DNA of 64,000 bases. Origin: Selenomonadaceae bacterium (GTDB taxonomy: Bacteria; Bacillota; Negativicutes; Selenomonadales; Selenomonadaceae). This document shows positions 17,088 through 28,100 of the stretch, piece after piece. The stretch lies in the NCBI GenBank assembly GCA_017535925.1, contig JAFXTD010000027.1:1-64000 (forward strand). The letters run 5' to 3'. Under the pieces are notes generated by a model, which did not search any database, was not told the DNA's origin, and was given only the letters and a program-made list of their open reading frames with translations. Position 1 is the first letter of the stretch; the number at the start of each line of letters is the position of its first letter. The position numbers and the translations under genes are program-made.

Positions 17088-17391
17088 AACAGCAGCCTCC
17101 TCTTCGAGCTGAAATTTACACTAAAAAATTTTCGGTCGTGCCGAATCATTAGGTTTTTGTTCAATGCCGAAAAAAATTTTCCTGCCGCCGTGAAAAATTT
17201 AGTGGTTAGCTGTTAGCTGACCCCTGACACCTGACACCTTTAACCGGGCACTGCAAAAGAAAAGTAGAAGAGACTTCCACTCTTTGGCAAAGACGGGGGG
17301 AAAGAAAAGTTTCGTTTCATAAAGGATTTTTCAAAGACAAGTTGAATTAACTTTGAGCAGAATAATTCTTTATTTTTTTAGCGAAGGCGTT
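17088..17391. other. Divergent intergenic region with repeats
   Basis: This gap of about 300 bases separates motA (minus) from the decarboxylase genes (plus). It holds two heptad arrays in the same phase at 17199-17237 and a word (about 17246-17271; GGGCACTGCAAAAGAAAAGTAGAAG) shared with the dispersed elements at 62-80 and 14080-14118. No convincing motA promoter could be picked out by eye. Confidence 0.5.
17199..17237. repeat. Two abutting heptad arrays, TTAGCTG then CTGACAC
   Basis: TTAGTGG, TTAGCTG, TTAGCTG are followed, overlapping by three bases, by CTGACCC, CTGACAC, CTGACAC. The unit sequence changes while the period of seven is retained. Confidence 0.8.
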
Positions 17392-17397
17392 TATAAT
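17369..17397 (+). promoter_or_regulatory. Putative promoter of the decarboxylase gamma-beta pair
   Basis: A perfect TATAAT lies at 17392-17397. The -35 position 17 bases upstream reads only TTTATT, so the -10 box carries the call. Confidence 0.4.
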
Positions 17398-17437
17398 GCA
17401 ATAAGCTTTGCAAATAACTATCGAGGTGATTTTTTTC

Positions 17438-17806
17438 ATGGATCATTCCCCCGTAACGACGAACCCGCTGATTATCATGATGATAAACATGACGGTCGTC
17501 TTTATCGTGCTCGTCGCGTTGATGTTTCTGATTAAGCTGATTCACTTCGTCGACCCCACAAAAGAGCCCGAACATCCCGCGCACTCTTTTGATGAAGAGG
17601 AGCCTCTTGTCGCAGTTAAATCGGATTCTTCACCGCCGCCCGCACCGGTTATCGAAGAAGGAATAAATCCCGAAATCATTGCGGCAATCACGGCGGCAAT
17701 CACAGCTTACGGTTTCACGGGACAAGTTCGCGCCGTCCATATCGTCAATCATGAAGGCACACCTTGGAGAGCCTCTGCCAAATTCAACAACCTGCAGCGA
17801 AAATAG
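17438..17806 (+). CDS. Sodium-pumping decarboxylase gamma subunit (OadG-like)
   Basis: This 122-residue protein has one N-terminal membrane helix (about residues 12-36), a Pro-rich linker (about 60-72) and a short C-terminal domain ending in TPWRASAKFNNLQRK. These features fit the gamma/delta subunits of oxaloacetate, methylmalonyl-CoA and glutaconyl-CoA decarboxylases, which assemble the complex. The ATG at 17438 is chosen for its GAGGTGAT site; an in-frame upstream ATG lacks one. The beta subunit gene follows 16 bases later. No alpha subunit or biotin carrier gene is in the window, so the substrate cannot be told. Confidence 0.75.
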   Translation: MDHSPVTTNPLIIMMINMTVVFIVLVALMFLIKLIHFVDPTKEPEHPAHSFDEEEPLVAVKSDSSPPPAPVIEEGINPEIIAAITAAITAYGFTGQVRAVHIVNHEGTPWRASAKFNNLQRK

Positions 17807-17822
17807 AAAGGAGTGATTTGTT

Positions 17823-18956
17823 TTGGAAGCTTTAAATGCGTTTTCAGTGTCGCTCCAGGCTGTGTGGAATGACAGCGGTTTTTCGGCATTCACGGTCGGC
17901 AACGGGATTATGATTCTCGTCGGCTTGGTTCTTTTGTATATGGCGTTTGTCAAAGAATTTGAGCCGCTTCTTCTCGGTCCCATTGCTTTCGGTTGTATCC
18001 TCGCCAATTTTCCGAACACCGGCTTTTTCGGCGAAGAAATGAACGTCATGAAGGCAATTAACTACGGCATAACCTATGAAATTTTCCCGCCGCTAATCTT
18101 TTTGGGTATCGGAGCAATGACTGACTTCAGCCCTCTGCTTGCAAGACCCTCAACTTTGCTTTTGGGTGCCGCAGCTCAAATCGGTGTGTTCGTTGCGCTC
18201 GGCGGAGCAATGCTCGTCGGCTTCAATGTTCACGAGGCGGCAGCTATCGGAATTATCGGCGGCGCGGACGGTCCCACGTCAATTTATCTTTCAACGAAAC
18301 TCGCACCCCATTTGCTCGGCGCAATCGCAGTGGCGGCTTATTCTTATATGTCGCTCGTTCCCATGATTCAACCGCCGATTATGAAACTCATGACAACTCA
18401 AGCGGAGCGCGAAATCGTCATGAAGGAATTGCGCCAAGTCACAAAATTTGAGCGCGTCGTTTTCCCTATCGTCTCAACGATTTTTATCAGCTTGCTTCTG
18501 CCGCCGATTGCCGCACTTTTGGGGTGCCTCATGCTCGGTAATTTGTTCAGAGAATCGGGCGTAACGGATCGTTTGAGTGACACCGCACAAAACGCTTTGA
18601 TTAATATCGTCACGATTTTTCTCGGCACGGGCACAGGCATGACAATGAACGCGGAAAGTTTCTTGCGCACAGATACCTTGCTGATTATCGGGCTCGGCTT
18701 GGTCGCATTTATGGGCGGCACGGCGGGCGGCTTGATTTTCGGAAAGATTATGTGCAAGATGACGGGCGGCGAAATTAATCCTTTAATCGGTTCGGCAGGC
18801 GTCTCTGCAGTGCCTATGGCGGCTCGCGTCAGTCAGCTCGTGGGCATGAAATCAAAACCCGGCAATTATCTTTTAATGCACGCCATGGGTCCGAACGTCG
18901 CGGGCGTTATCGGCACGGCGGTCGCGGCAGGTACCATGCTTGCCATGCTGAAATGA
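17823..18956 (+). CDS. Sodium ion-translocating decarboxylase subunit beta
   Basis: This 377-residue, highly hydrophobic protein has about nine to eleven membrane segments. It has the family signature around GIIGGADGPTSIYLSTKLAP, whose aspartate is essential for sodium movement, and SYMSLVPMIQPPIMK. Beta subunits use the free energy of decarboxylation of carboxybiotin to pump sodium out of the cell. Translation starts at TTG after AAAGGAGTG. Only gamma and beta are here, so it is not possible to choose between oxaloacetate (OadB), methylmalonyl-CoA (MmdB) and glutaconyl-CoA (GcdB) types. A strong terminator follows. Confidence 0.9.
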   Translation: MEALNAFSVSLQAVWNDSGFSAFTVGNGIMILVGLVLLYMAFVKEFEPLLLGPIAFGCILANFPNTGFFGEEMNVMKAINYGITYEIFPPLIFLGIGAMTDFSPLLARPSTLLLGAAAQIGVFVALGGAMLVGFNVHEAAAIGIIGGADGPTSIYLSTKLAPHLLGAIAVAAYSYMSLVPMIQPPIMKLMTTQAEREIVMKELRQVTKFERVVFPIVSTIFISLLLPPIAALLGCLMLGNLFRESGVTDRLSDTAQNALINIVTIFLGTGTGMTMNAESFLRTDTLLIIGLGLVAFMGGTAGGLIFGKIMCKMTGGEINPLIGSAGVSAVPMAARVSQLVGMKSKPGNYLLMHAMGPNVAGVIGTAVAAGTMLAMLK

Positions 18957-18976
18957 ACACTTGACCCGCAAAAAAT

Positions 18977-19011
18977 AACCGAACATTTTAAAACGGTGTT
19001 CGGTTTTTTTT
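18977..19011 (+). terminator. Rho-independent terminator after the decarboxylase genes
   Basis: AACCGAACA pairs with TGTTCGGTT and is followed by a T tract, 20 bases after the beta subunit stop. Confidence 0.85.
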
Positions 19012-19123
19012 ATAAAGCTCTAATATTTTTTTTCGACACGATTAATATAATTGCAATTGCAATAACGATAAATCTTAAGCCTCGATTGTATTTGTCCGAT
19101 TAATTTTTTGGGAGGTGGGAATT

Positions 19124-19174
19124 ATGAACGAACTTGCAAGAAATTTTTTCCATTCCCGACATTGCAATCCCTAA
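19124..19174 (+). CDS. Possible 16-residue leader peptide upstream of the giant adhesin
   Basis: A 16-codon ORF (MNELARNFFHSRHCNP) has an excellent ribosome site (GGGAGGTGGG) eight bases before its ATG and ends 24 bases before the adhesin start. The adhesin has its own AAAGGAG site. Such a short, well-initiated ORF in the leader of a 16.7-kb gene could regulate its translation or transcription, or be a relic of an older start. Only the position and ribosome site support it; there is no homology. Confidence 0.35.
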   Translation: MNELARNFFHSRHCNP

Positions 19175-19198
19175 TCCCGGAAAGGAGACAGAACCATT

Positions 19199-22100
19199 AT
19201 GAACGACTTCCTCTTTGACTTGCAACGCTTCGCAGACTACGGCACGATAACCGCCGGCGATTCAAGTTCATCTGTTACCATCTCAAAAGAAGGCACACAT
19301 ACATTTTCGGTTTCCAAAATTAATTATTCCGTAACTCTTGACCGCTTTGACTTGCAACGTTTCACCAGCTACGGCACGATAACTGCCGGTGCTTCAAACT
19401 CATCTATCACTGTCTCATCAGGTTCATCAGATGAATTTTGGGTTTCAGGTACAGGTCTTACTACAACCAAGTATAACATATCGGTTGCCGCAAACAGCAC
19501 AGCAGTAATTTCCGCAGACTCAGACGGTCACTTGAGACTTACAGTCACAGGCACAACAGCTACGGTCACATCTTTGGGTGTTAGAAAAGACGATGGGACT
19601 TACCTGCCAGGCGAGGTTTATGTTACTTTGCTTGGAGGTTCTTTGGAAAGCAGTTCCGCTGGCAATCATATTACTTTAGGTGATTCAGGTCCTACAATTC
19701 AGCCTTCAGGTACATCTCTGCATCACTTAACCACTACATTAACAAAAGTCGACGATACCACCGTTGTAGAAATAAAATCACCTACTACCAATACCAACGT
19801 CAAAATTAATGAACTTAGTATAGGAAACCTTATATATACTCCGGGGAAGGGGGGAACTGCGCTTGATGGTGTTACCTATACTAGTTATGCGAAGTTGACG
19901 ATAAAAGACGGAAAAACTTATATCGAAAATGTCGACAAAAGTGATACCATCAAATACAAATACACAAATAATTATTCGGGAACTGAAACCACTGAAACAT
20001 TTACATTAGCAGATAATACAACAGTCACTTTAGCCAGCGATAATACCGCAGACGATAACGGTCTTCACGAGCTGTATATTTCGCAGTTGGACGCTGCCGA
20101 CAGCTTTGACGTCAGCAAGACCATAACCTACACAGCCAGCAGCACATCAACGACAACAAAAACCACTTATACAATGAGTGCCAACGGTAAATTAACCGCA
20201 CAACGTGACAACGAAGGCAAAAGATGGACAGATGCACCGATTACGTCTGATACCGAAGTTCCTTGGAGTAAATTAAATTTTGATGAAAGTAGCTCATTAC
20301 TGGGCGATTTCATAGAAATAACAAACGGCAAGTTCACTATCGCTTTGACGGATACAAGATTAAGTGAGATGACATACAATCCGACTCAAAGTAAGGTTAT
20401 AGTCAATTCTGCCGATAAAACAGACAATGCTTTTTACTTGGATCCCACTACCGGAAAAGACATGGGCTACGGCTCAATAACAAGAACAGGCGCAAATTCT
20501 TTTAAAATCACGTGGAATGATGAGTACTATCCTACCCTTGCCGAAATTAGTATAGACCCCGGCTTGACGGTAGAGATTGACAAACATTTTGCCACAGACG
20601 GATACCTCGCTCCAATAAAGTTCAACACCAACACAGAATTTAAATCTACGGACGCTGACAATAATTTCACGGTCTCGCCTGACAGCAACGGCATTGCCTC
20701 GGTCGGCGGCTCGAAGTCCGTAAGCTTAATCAGCGGTACACTTAACGTTGCCTCTGACGAACAAACTCTTTCAACAGATGGTTTTACCGTTTCGGGCTAC
20801 AATCATTCCACAGGCGGCAGCGAGGACGGCATAACCGTTTCCAAAAGCAGTATAATCGGCGACGTTGACTACGGCGAATCTTTCAGCGTCGAAACATCAG
20901 CCAAGACAAGCAATTATACTCTGTTGAGCGGCAAAATAGGTTTGTTGGAATACAGAACCAGCGGCAACTCCAATGACTATTATCTCCACAGAGGACTCGG
21001 TACGCCGACAAATAATCCCGGCATTGACGTTGATTTGAATTCGGTCGGCGGCGGTGCTCTGGTAATTATGCCCGATAACAAAGGGCTTGACATCGGAGGA
21101 AGAAATAAACAAACCGCTGTGGTTTTCAACAACAAGGAAAATCCTACAGACGGTTATGCCGCACTTGATTCGGACAGTCTCGGCAACTACACTTTGAGTG
21201 CTCTTGACGGCACCTTCTCTAACGGCGTAAACAATATCTCTCTCATGGGCGGCAGCAACAACAAATCGACAAGCATACTTACAAGCCTCGTCTCTTCGGG
21301 CAATGTAACAATTAACGCCTATGATAACACGAACGATACGCCGACCAATAAAGCGACTTTCCTCGTCACGGGGGCAACGGGCGATTATTTCAAAGTCAGC
21401 AACATTTCAACTACCCCGACAATCGAGAATGCAACGAATATCACTCTTATCAGCGGCTCCATAACCGCGCAGAGCGGTCAGACAATTACCTTGGGCGTCG
21501 ACGGAAACAATCTTGTACTTTCCAACGACCTCACGGGCACTGCAACGGTTACTTACGGCTCAAGCGGTTCGACGATAACTTTTTCAAGCGGAGCAACGGG
21601 CGGTTTCACTTACGGCGACAAATATTATGAAGTCAACGGCGGCGACGGCATGTCGTTTGTTCTTTCGAATGCCGTCACTATCGACAGCTTAAACAGCGGC
21701 GACGTTTTCTATTACGGCGACAGCTCCACAAACAAAGATATTTATTCCGTCAAGGGCGCGGGCTTTATCAGAGGCACTTCGCCAAATGTAAGTCTTTGGT
21801 CAAACAAAAGCAGTTTAGTTCCCGCTTCAAGTCTTGACTCCGCCGATTGGAAACCAATTATCACAGTCGACAGCGCGAACAGTTTAACAATCCCTGATTC
21901 TATCACCACAGCCCGAACGATTATAGATACCGAATACACCACGACTTACGGCAACGTTCAAAGAGCAGCAGGCGGCGTATATCAGCTTGACAGAACCTCC
22001 GACGATTCGGGAACTCTTTCACTCATTTCTTTGGAAAGCAACAGCAACATCAACAATATTTCTTTGCACGGCGCAGACAGTTCGCATAATTTCCTCAACG

Positions 22101-25100
22101 TGTCGATTTTCGGAGCGAATACCTCACTTAAAGTCACGGAGGCAACCAATAACACTTACGAGGTTACGCTCTCAACCGACAACACACACCTAAGCGGAGC
22201 AACTGCCGCCGAATTGCTTAGAGGCTCATTGACGGCAAGCAGTTTAATCACGGGCGGAGTTGTCGTTGACGGAAGTACGGTTATCGCGGCTTCGAATCAA
22301 GAAGTGACTTTGATAACCGACAACAGCGGCGGCGCGGCTACCATTGCAGGTATCGCCAAAAACGAGGCATTTAATCTCAACAACAGAAACTACACTTTGA
22401 CGGGCGCGGGCTTGGTCAGAGACGACGCCAAACTCTTCCGCAGAACAGAGAACGTTGTCTACGACGACGACATCAACACGCGAAAAATTTCCGATATTCT
22501 GGTCACCGACGGCTGGTTAGGTATGACTGCGCCGAGCGGCAGCGATTCCGTTTTGACGATAGGCAATGCCATTCAAAATTCTCTTTACGTCGTCGACAAT
22601 ACATCTTCCCCCGTGAGTCTCTTCGGCGAAGTCTCAAGGGAAAGTGCCGGCAATTATTCTTTGACGGCGGAAGGTATCGTCGACGCTTGGAATCCGAATT
22701 ACACAATCAACCTCAACAGCGTAACCCTCTCTGTTTCAAGCAACTTCAAAGACGGAAAATTCACGGGGACAAGTTCAAATGCCGCCTTCACAGTCGACAG
22801 CTTATCGGGCGATTCTTTTGTCGTTGCAGACAGAGCAACATCTTCGGGCGGCGCAAGTTTAAGCGGCGTTTCGAAATTGACTCAAACAGCGGGACTTATC
22901 ACGGGCGAGGGAATTAATTCGATAACCGTCGGAGACAAGACCATCCACAACAGCAGCGGCTTGCCTCTAAATGTCAGCGTCAGCGGCGGCAATGCCACAC
23001 TAAGCGGCTTGGCGAATGGCGAAGCTTTCTCTATCGGCAATGATGCTTATTCGGTAACCGCACTTGCCATAATCGCCAATGACAGCTTGTTCTTTAAAGA
23101 CAATTCATTGCAACCCGAAAGTGCCGATTTAAGTAACCTTGCCACCGACTCCGGCTCGTGGGTTTGCATTGCAACAATAGAAAATGACACGCTCTTTTCT
23201 GTTCCTCCGACAACGGGCGATAATGAATGGATTGTTCTTGATTCGACAAAGACAACTCCTTATGCCACAGTAAAGAAAATCGACGACAACAATTATTCAA
23301 TGGATTCGCTCAACAATGCTTGGGGCGACGCTACCATTAAAATCGGCGACGGCAAAACTCTAAGCCTGTCAAATGCTTTCGCAAATGAAACAATCAGCGT
23401 CGAATCGGGCGGAGCACTCTTTACCGTCAGGGAAAACAGCGCATACACCGTTACCGATTCGGTCAGTGCCAATGCTGCAAGTATCGGCGGCGGCGCGAAG
23501 ACGATTAATCAGTTGGCGGGCACCATTGCAATCAACAGTTCGGAGCAATCGATTATTGCGGGCGGACACAGCATTTCCGGCGCAGGCTCTGATGTTATGG
23601 TTGTCGTTTCAAACGGCAATGCTGCTGTCGGCGGCTTGGCTTCCTCCGAAGAATTTACGGTTGACGGCATAACTTACAGGTTGCTTTCGAACGGCAGGTT
23701 GCAAAGAAAAGATAACGACGACATTTGGAGCGGCAACTCAATCGCAACAAACAATAGCGGTTCCGTTAATGCTTCAGACCTTAGCGTGCCGAGTAATTGG
23801 TACGGCGCGGTAAAGACGGATTCTGCAGGCAACTTGATTATCGACTCTGTAGTTTCAAATGTCTTTACAGCCGACAGCGTGACCTCTGCCTTTGTCGTAA
23901 ATGATACTTTACACACGATAATTTACGGCACAATGACTCACGGTTTAAACGATACTCTCTATGCCTTGAATGCAAACGACAGCACCGCGCCGATTAACTC
24001 AATCGAATTCACGACGGCTGTTCCTCACGTCAGCTTGACAAGTAATTTTACAAACGTTTCACTCAAGGCGGGCGACAATTCCTTTACGGCAAAGACTGCG
24101 GCGAACGGTTTCAAAGTCAATTATACAAGCTCGGCATTGAGTGTCGACGATGCCTCTGTTGTCGATTTGTCAAACGGCACGCTTTTACTTGACAAACAAA
24201 ATCAAACGATAACGGCTGGCGGTCAATCCGTCATGGGTGCTTCGGAATCGGTCAACGTCAATTACAACGGCTCGGCAGTTGTTGTTGATGACATTGCTTC
24301 GGCGGGTGAAAGTCTTAAAATCGGAACTCACACTTACTCACTCGGCGGCGGCGATTTCGACGTAAGCATAATCGGCGGCAATGCCACTGTCGGAAAAATT
24401 ACTTCGGGTGACAAATTCCAAATCGACGACGCAACTTTTGAATACACTGCGGCAGGCTTAACCAAAAACAATTCGCTCGGCTCTTATTTGTTGAAGTCAA
24501 CCTTCCCGACCGATAATCAACTCGCGCTTGATTCATTACTCGGAACAGCGGCTTGGCTGGGCACTTATCCCGTTGCAAACGATTTAATATCGATAACTTC
24601 GGATATGGGCTCCGTCATTTTGGTCGACAACGTGGACAACCCCACGAAGAATTACGGCAGGATTGATTACGAAAACAGCACTCACACTCTTGCCAAAGAC
24701 ACAAACGCAAATGCCAATCCTACTTTAATTGCCGTCGGCGACAGCGTGACTGCCTCGATTAGCTCCGATTTCTCAAATATTTCCGTCACGGGCTCGAACG
24801 CGACAAATATTTTCGTTACCGATTCGGCAAGCGGCAACCATACGATAAGCGGCACGATTAACAGGTTCCTGCCTTCGACGATGATTTTCACGCCGCAAGC
24901 TCCCAATGATTCCGTATCGGGCGACGTGTTCACGGTCGACGGCGAAAATTATGAAATGAAGGGCGCGGGCTTAACCAAACCCAAAGACGATTTAATTTGG
25001 ACGGAGGAAGTTTCAAATTACAGCTTGCCGAGCGACAATGCTTGGTCGAACATGATAAGCTTGACTTCCGCCGGTGTCCTCGACTTCAAAACAGAAGACG

Positions 25101-28100
25101 CCACAGACGGCTTCAACGTCATTGTAAGCAGCGACTTGTCAACACGGCAAGGAACGCTCACTTACGATTCCGCGACTTCAAATTATGCATTGACCTCTTC
25201 GGGCGATTCGATTTCCTCAATTCAAACGGACGACGGCAATGCCTCTTTCACCACGAACTTTGCAACGAAATTTATCACGGGCAACGGAACTCAATCAATC
25301 AACGGCAAAGCTTACACGGGCAACAATCTTGAAATAGACGCGACAACCGGAACCTCCACGTTGACGAAAGGCACGGTTACCATTGCAAGCGGCGCGCAAG
25401 CCGTCACACCCACCAACGACACTACAGCGGCTGTCAGCGTGACGGGCGGCGACAGTATCACTGCCACGGCTGCGGAAGGCAAATGGACTTCTCTTGGTGC
25501 TCTCAATGACGGCGACACTTTCGCAATCAAAGGCACGACTTACAAAGTCTACGGCTCCAACACTCTTACTAAACTCAATTCAAGCAACGACCCGACAGAA
25601 ATTTACAATCCTTCGATAACGGGCGGCGCGATTAGTTATGACAGTCTCCTTGGCGACGACTACAGCTCGATTGTCAAACTCAACAGCAGCAACCAACTCA
25701 ACCTTAGGTCAAATCCTTCAATCACATCGGCGATTGTCGTCGGGCAAAGCAGCGGCGATTTTGACCCGACCAATCGAATTGCCGCGCTCGAATACAGCGA
25801 CGGAACTTATTCCTTGAGCACGACTCCCGGCGGCGTTGTTTCCAACATGAATGCCGTTTTGCTCGGCACTGCGGTTAAAAATTTCACCACCGACCAAGTG
25901 ACCACCGTCATTACTTCGGGCTCGACTACTTTCAACGTAAACAATAACGCTTTCGTGGCGCAAAACGCTTTGACAATCGCAACCAAAGACAGCAAAGCGA
26001 CCTTGACAAACGGCTCAATTACTCTAAGCAAAGACGCAACGGTCAACACGCGCTATAACGGCTTTGACGAAACGATTACCGAAACGAACGGCGTGTTAAC
26101 CCTCAACGTCTCCTATTCTGCAGTAAGGTTGAGCGCTATCGATACTAGCGATACTTTCACTGTAGGCAAAATAACTTACACCATGACCAATATCGGCTTG
26201 GCAGACAGCAACAACAAGCTCAACTATGCAATGCTGTCAAACGGAAGTATCACCACTGCTTCTTTGAGCGGCAGTGCTTGGAAAGATATTCTGTATGCTC
26301 CTGACGGTGTATTGACGATAAATGAATCGGTTTCAGCAAGCGATGGCTACGTTGCTTACGTTGATACGACCAATCCCGGTACTGCTGTCAAATACGGCAC
26401 GATGACTCAAGCGGGCGGCACTTACACTTTGACGCAAAACGATGACAACGACAGCGACCTTAGCAGCATAAATATTTCCGGCGTCAAGGCTGTGCTGCCG
26501 CTACGTTGCACGGACAAGAGCATTGTAACCGACAAGGCGGAATTTAAAGTTTCGGCGGACGCTCCGTTTACAGTCGACGATACGGGAGATACTTTGGCAA
26601 TAAGTAACGTCACGGCGATTAGCTTGGAGTCGGGCGAATTGCAAGTGGCTAATGACGTTCCGATAACGGCGAGAGGCAACGTCATAACGACAACCTCCGG
26701 CACAATGACGGTCGGGATAGACGGCAGGGGAGTTTATGTCGGAGACTTGGACGCGGACGATACGTTCACGGTCGGCGAGACGGGATATAAAATGACAGAG
26801 TCGGGCTTGCTTAAATTCGGCGAGAACAGCAACGAGCTTGCAACCGACGTAGCGGAAACGAATCTTTATTATCTGACGAATACGTCTTTCACGGCGATAA
26901 TCGCTGTCGTCGAATCGACACTTGACTTGAGCGGGCAAAATACAAGCGCGGAAGTTTATGACCATCTTGAAAATCCGGCAATTCATATGGCGAGCTTGGT
27001 GGTTAAAGGCGGCGTTTGGACACTCACTAAAAAATCCGAAGGGATAAATACAATCGAACTTGGCTCTGACAACAAGACGTTGACTCTTGAGGATTTCGAC
27101 ACCACACTAACGGTCAAGGCGACCGGCACGACAACAATCAACGGAAAAAGATACGTCGAGGCAAACAACGGTGACTTGGTAGTAGACGCTGCGACCGGCA
27201 GTTCGACATTGCGCAAGGGCACAGTGGCACTTTCGAGCGGCAATTCGACGTGTACAACCACAGACGGCAAAGAACTTGCAGTGACAAGCGGCTCAATAAA
27301 TGCGACAGCCGCGGACGGAAAGTTCACGGAAATATCGGAACTGAACGCGGGCGACGAGTTCACGTTTAACGGCAAAACCTATACTCAAAGCACAATCGGC
27401 TTGTTGTCGAAGAACGACGACGAAGAGACAATAATAAACACGAGCAGTATCACCGATAACAAAATCACAATTACAAGCCTGAACAATGATAACAGTTGGC
27501 AGACGATATTGTCGGCACCGGGCGGAGCCTTGACAATAGATAACGACTTCGAATCGTCCGTTTTGGTTGCGGATATCAGCAACGTTGAGGACGCAGTTCG
27601 CTACGGAACATTGACAAATAATCGTTTGACGTTGAGTTCGGAAGACTCGGTTCCCACGAGCGTGACGATCGAAGAAGGCTTTAAGGTAACGTTGCCGAAA
27701 GAATGCGCTACCGAATCGACGACGATGCTTATGAGAGAGGGTGTAAAATTCTCCGTCACGGCCGGTGACAGCTTTACACTTGACGCTACGGATGAATTTT
27801 TGAAGATAAGCGGCAGCGTCGAAGAAGTTAATCTCAAATCCGGCGAATTGCAAGCTGCAAAGGATATTCCGATAAGAGCCGAAGGAAATCTTATAACGGC
27901 GACCTCCGGCACAATGACGGTCGGAATAGACGGCACTGATGTTTATATTGACGGTCTGAACAGCGAAGATGATAAATTTACGGTTGTCACGGGCGACACC
28001 GAGACCGAGTATAAGATGACGGCAGTCGGTCTGCTTAAAATTGGCAAAGACGATGAAAATAACGAGCTTGCAACCCAAGTGGCAAGTACAGGTACTTATT

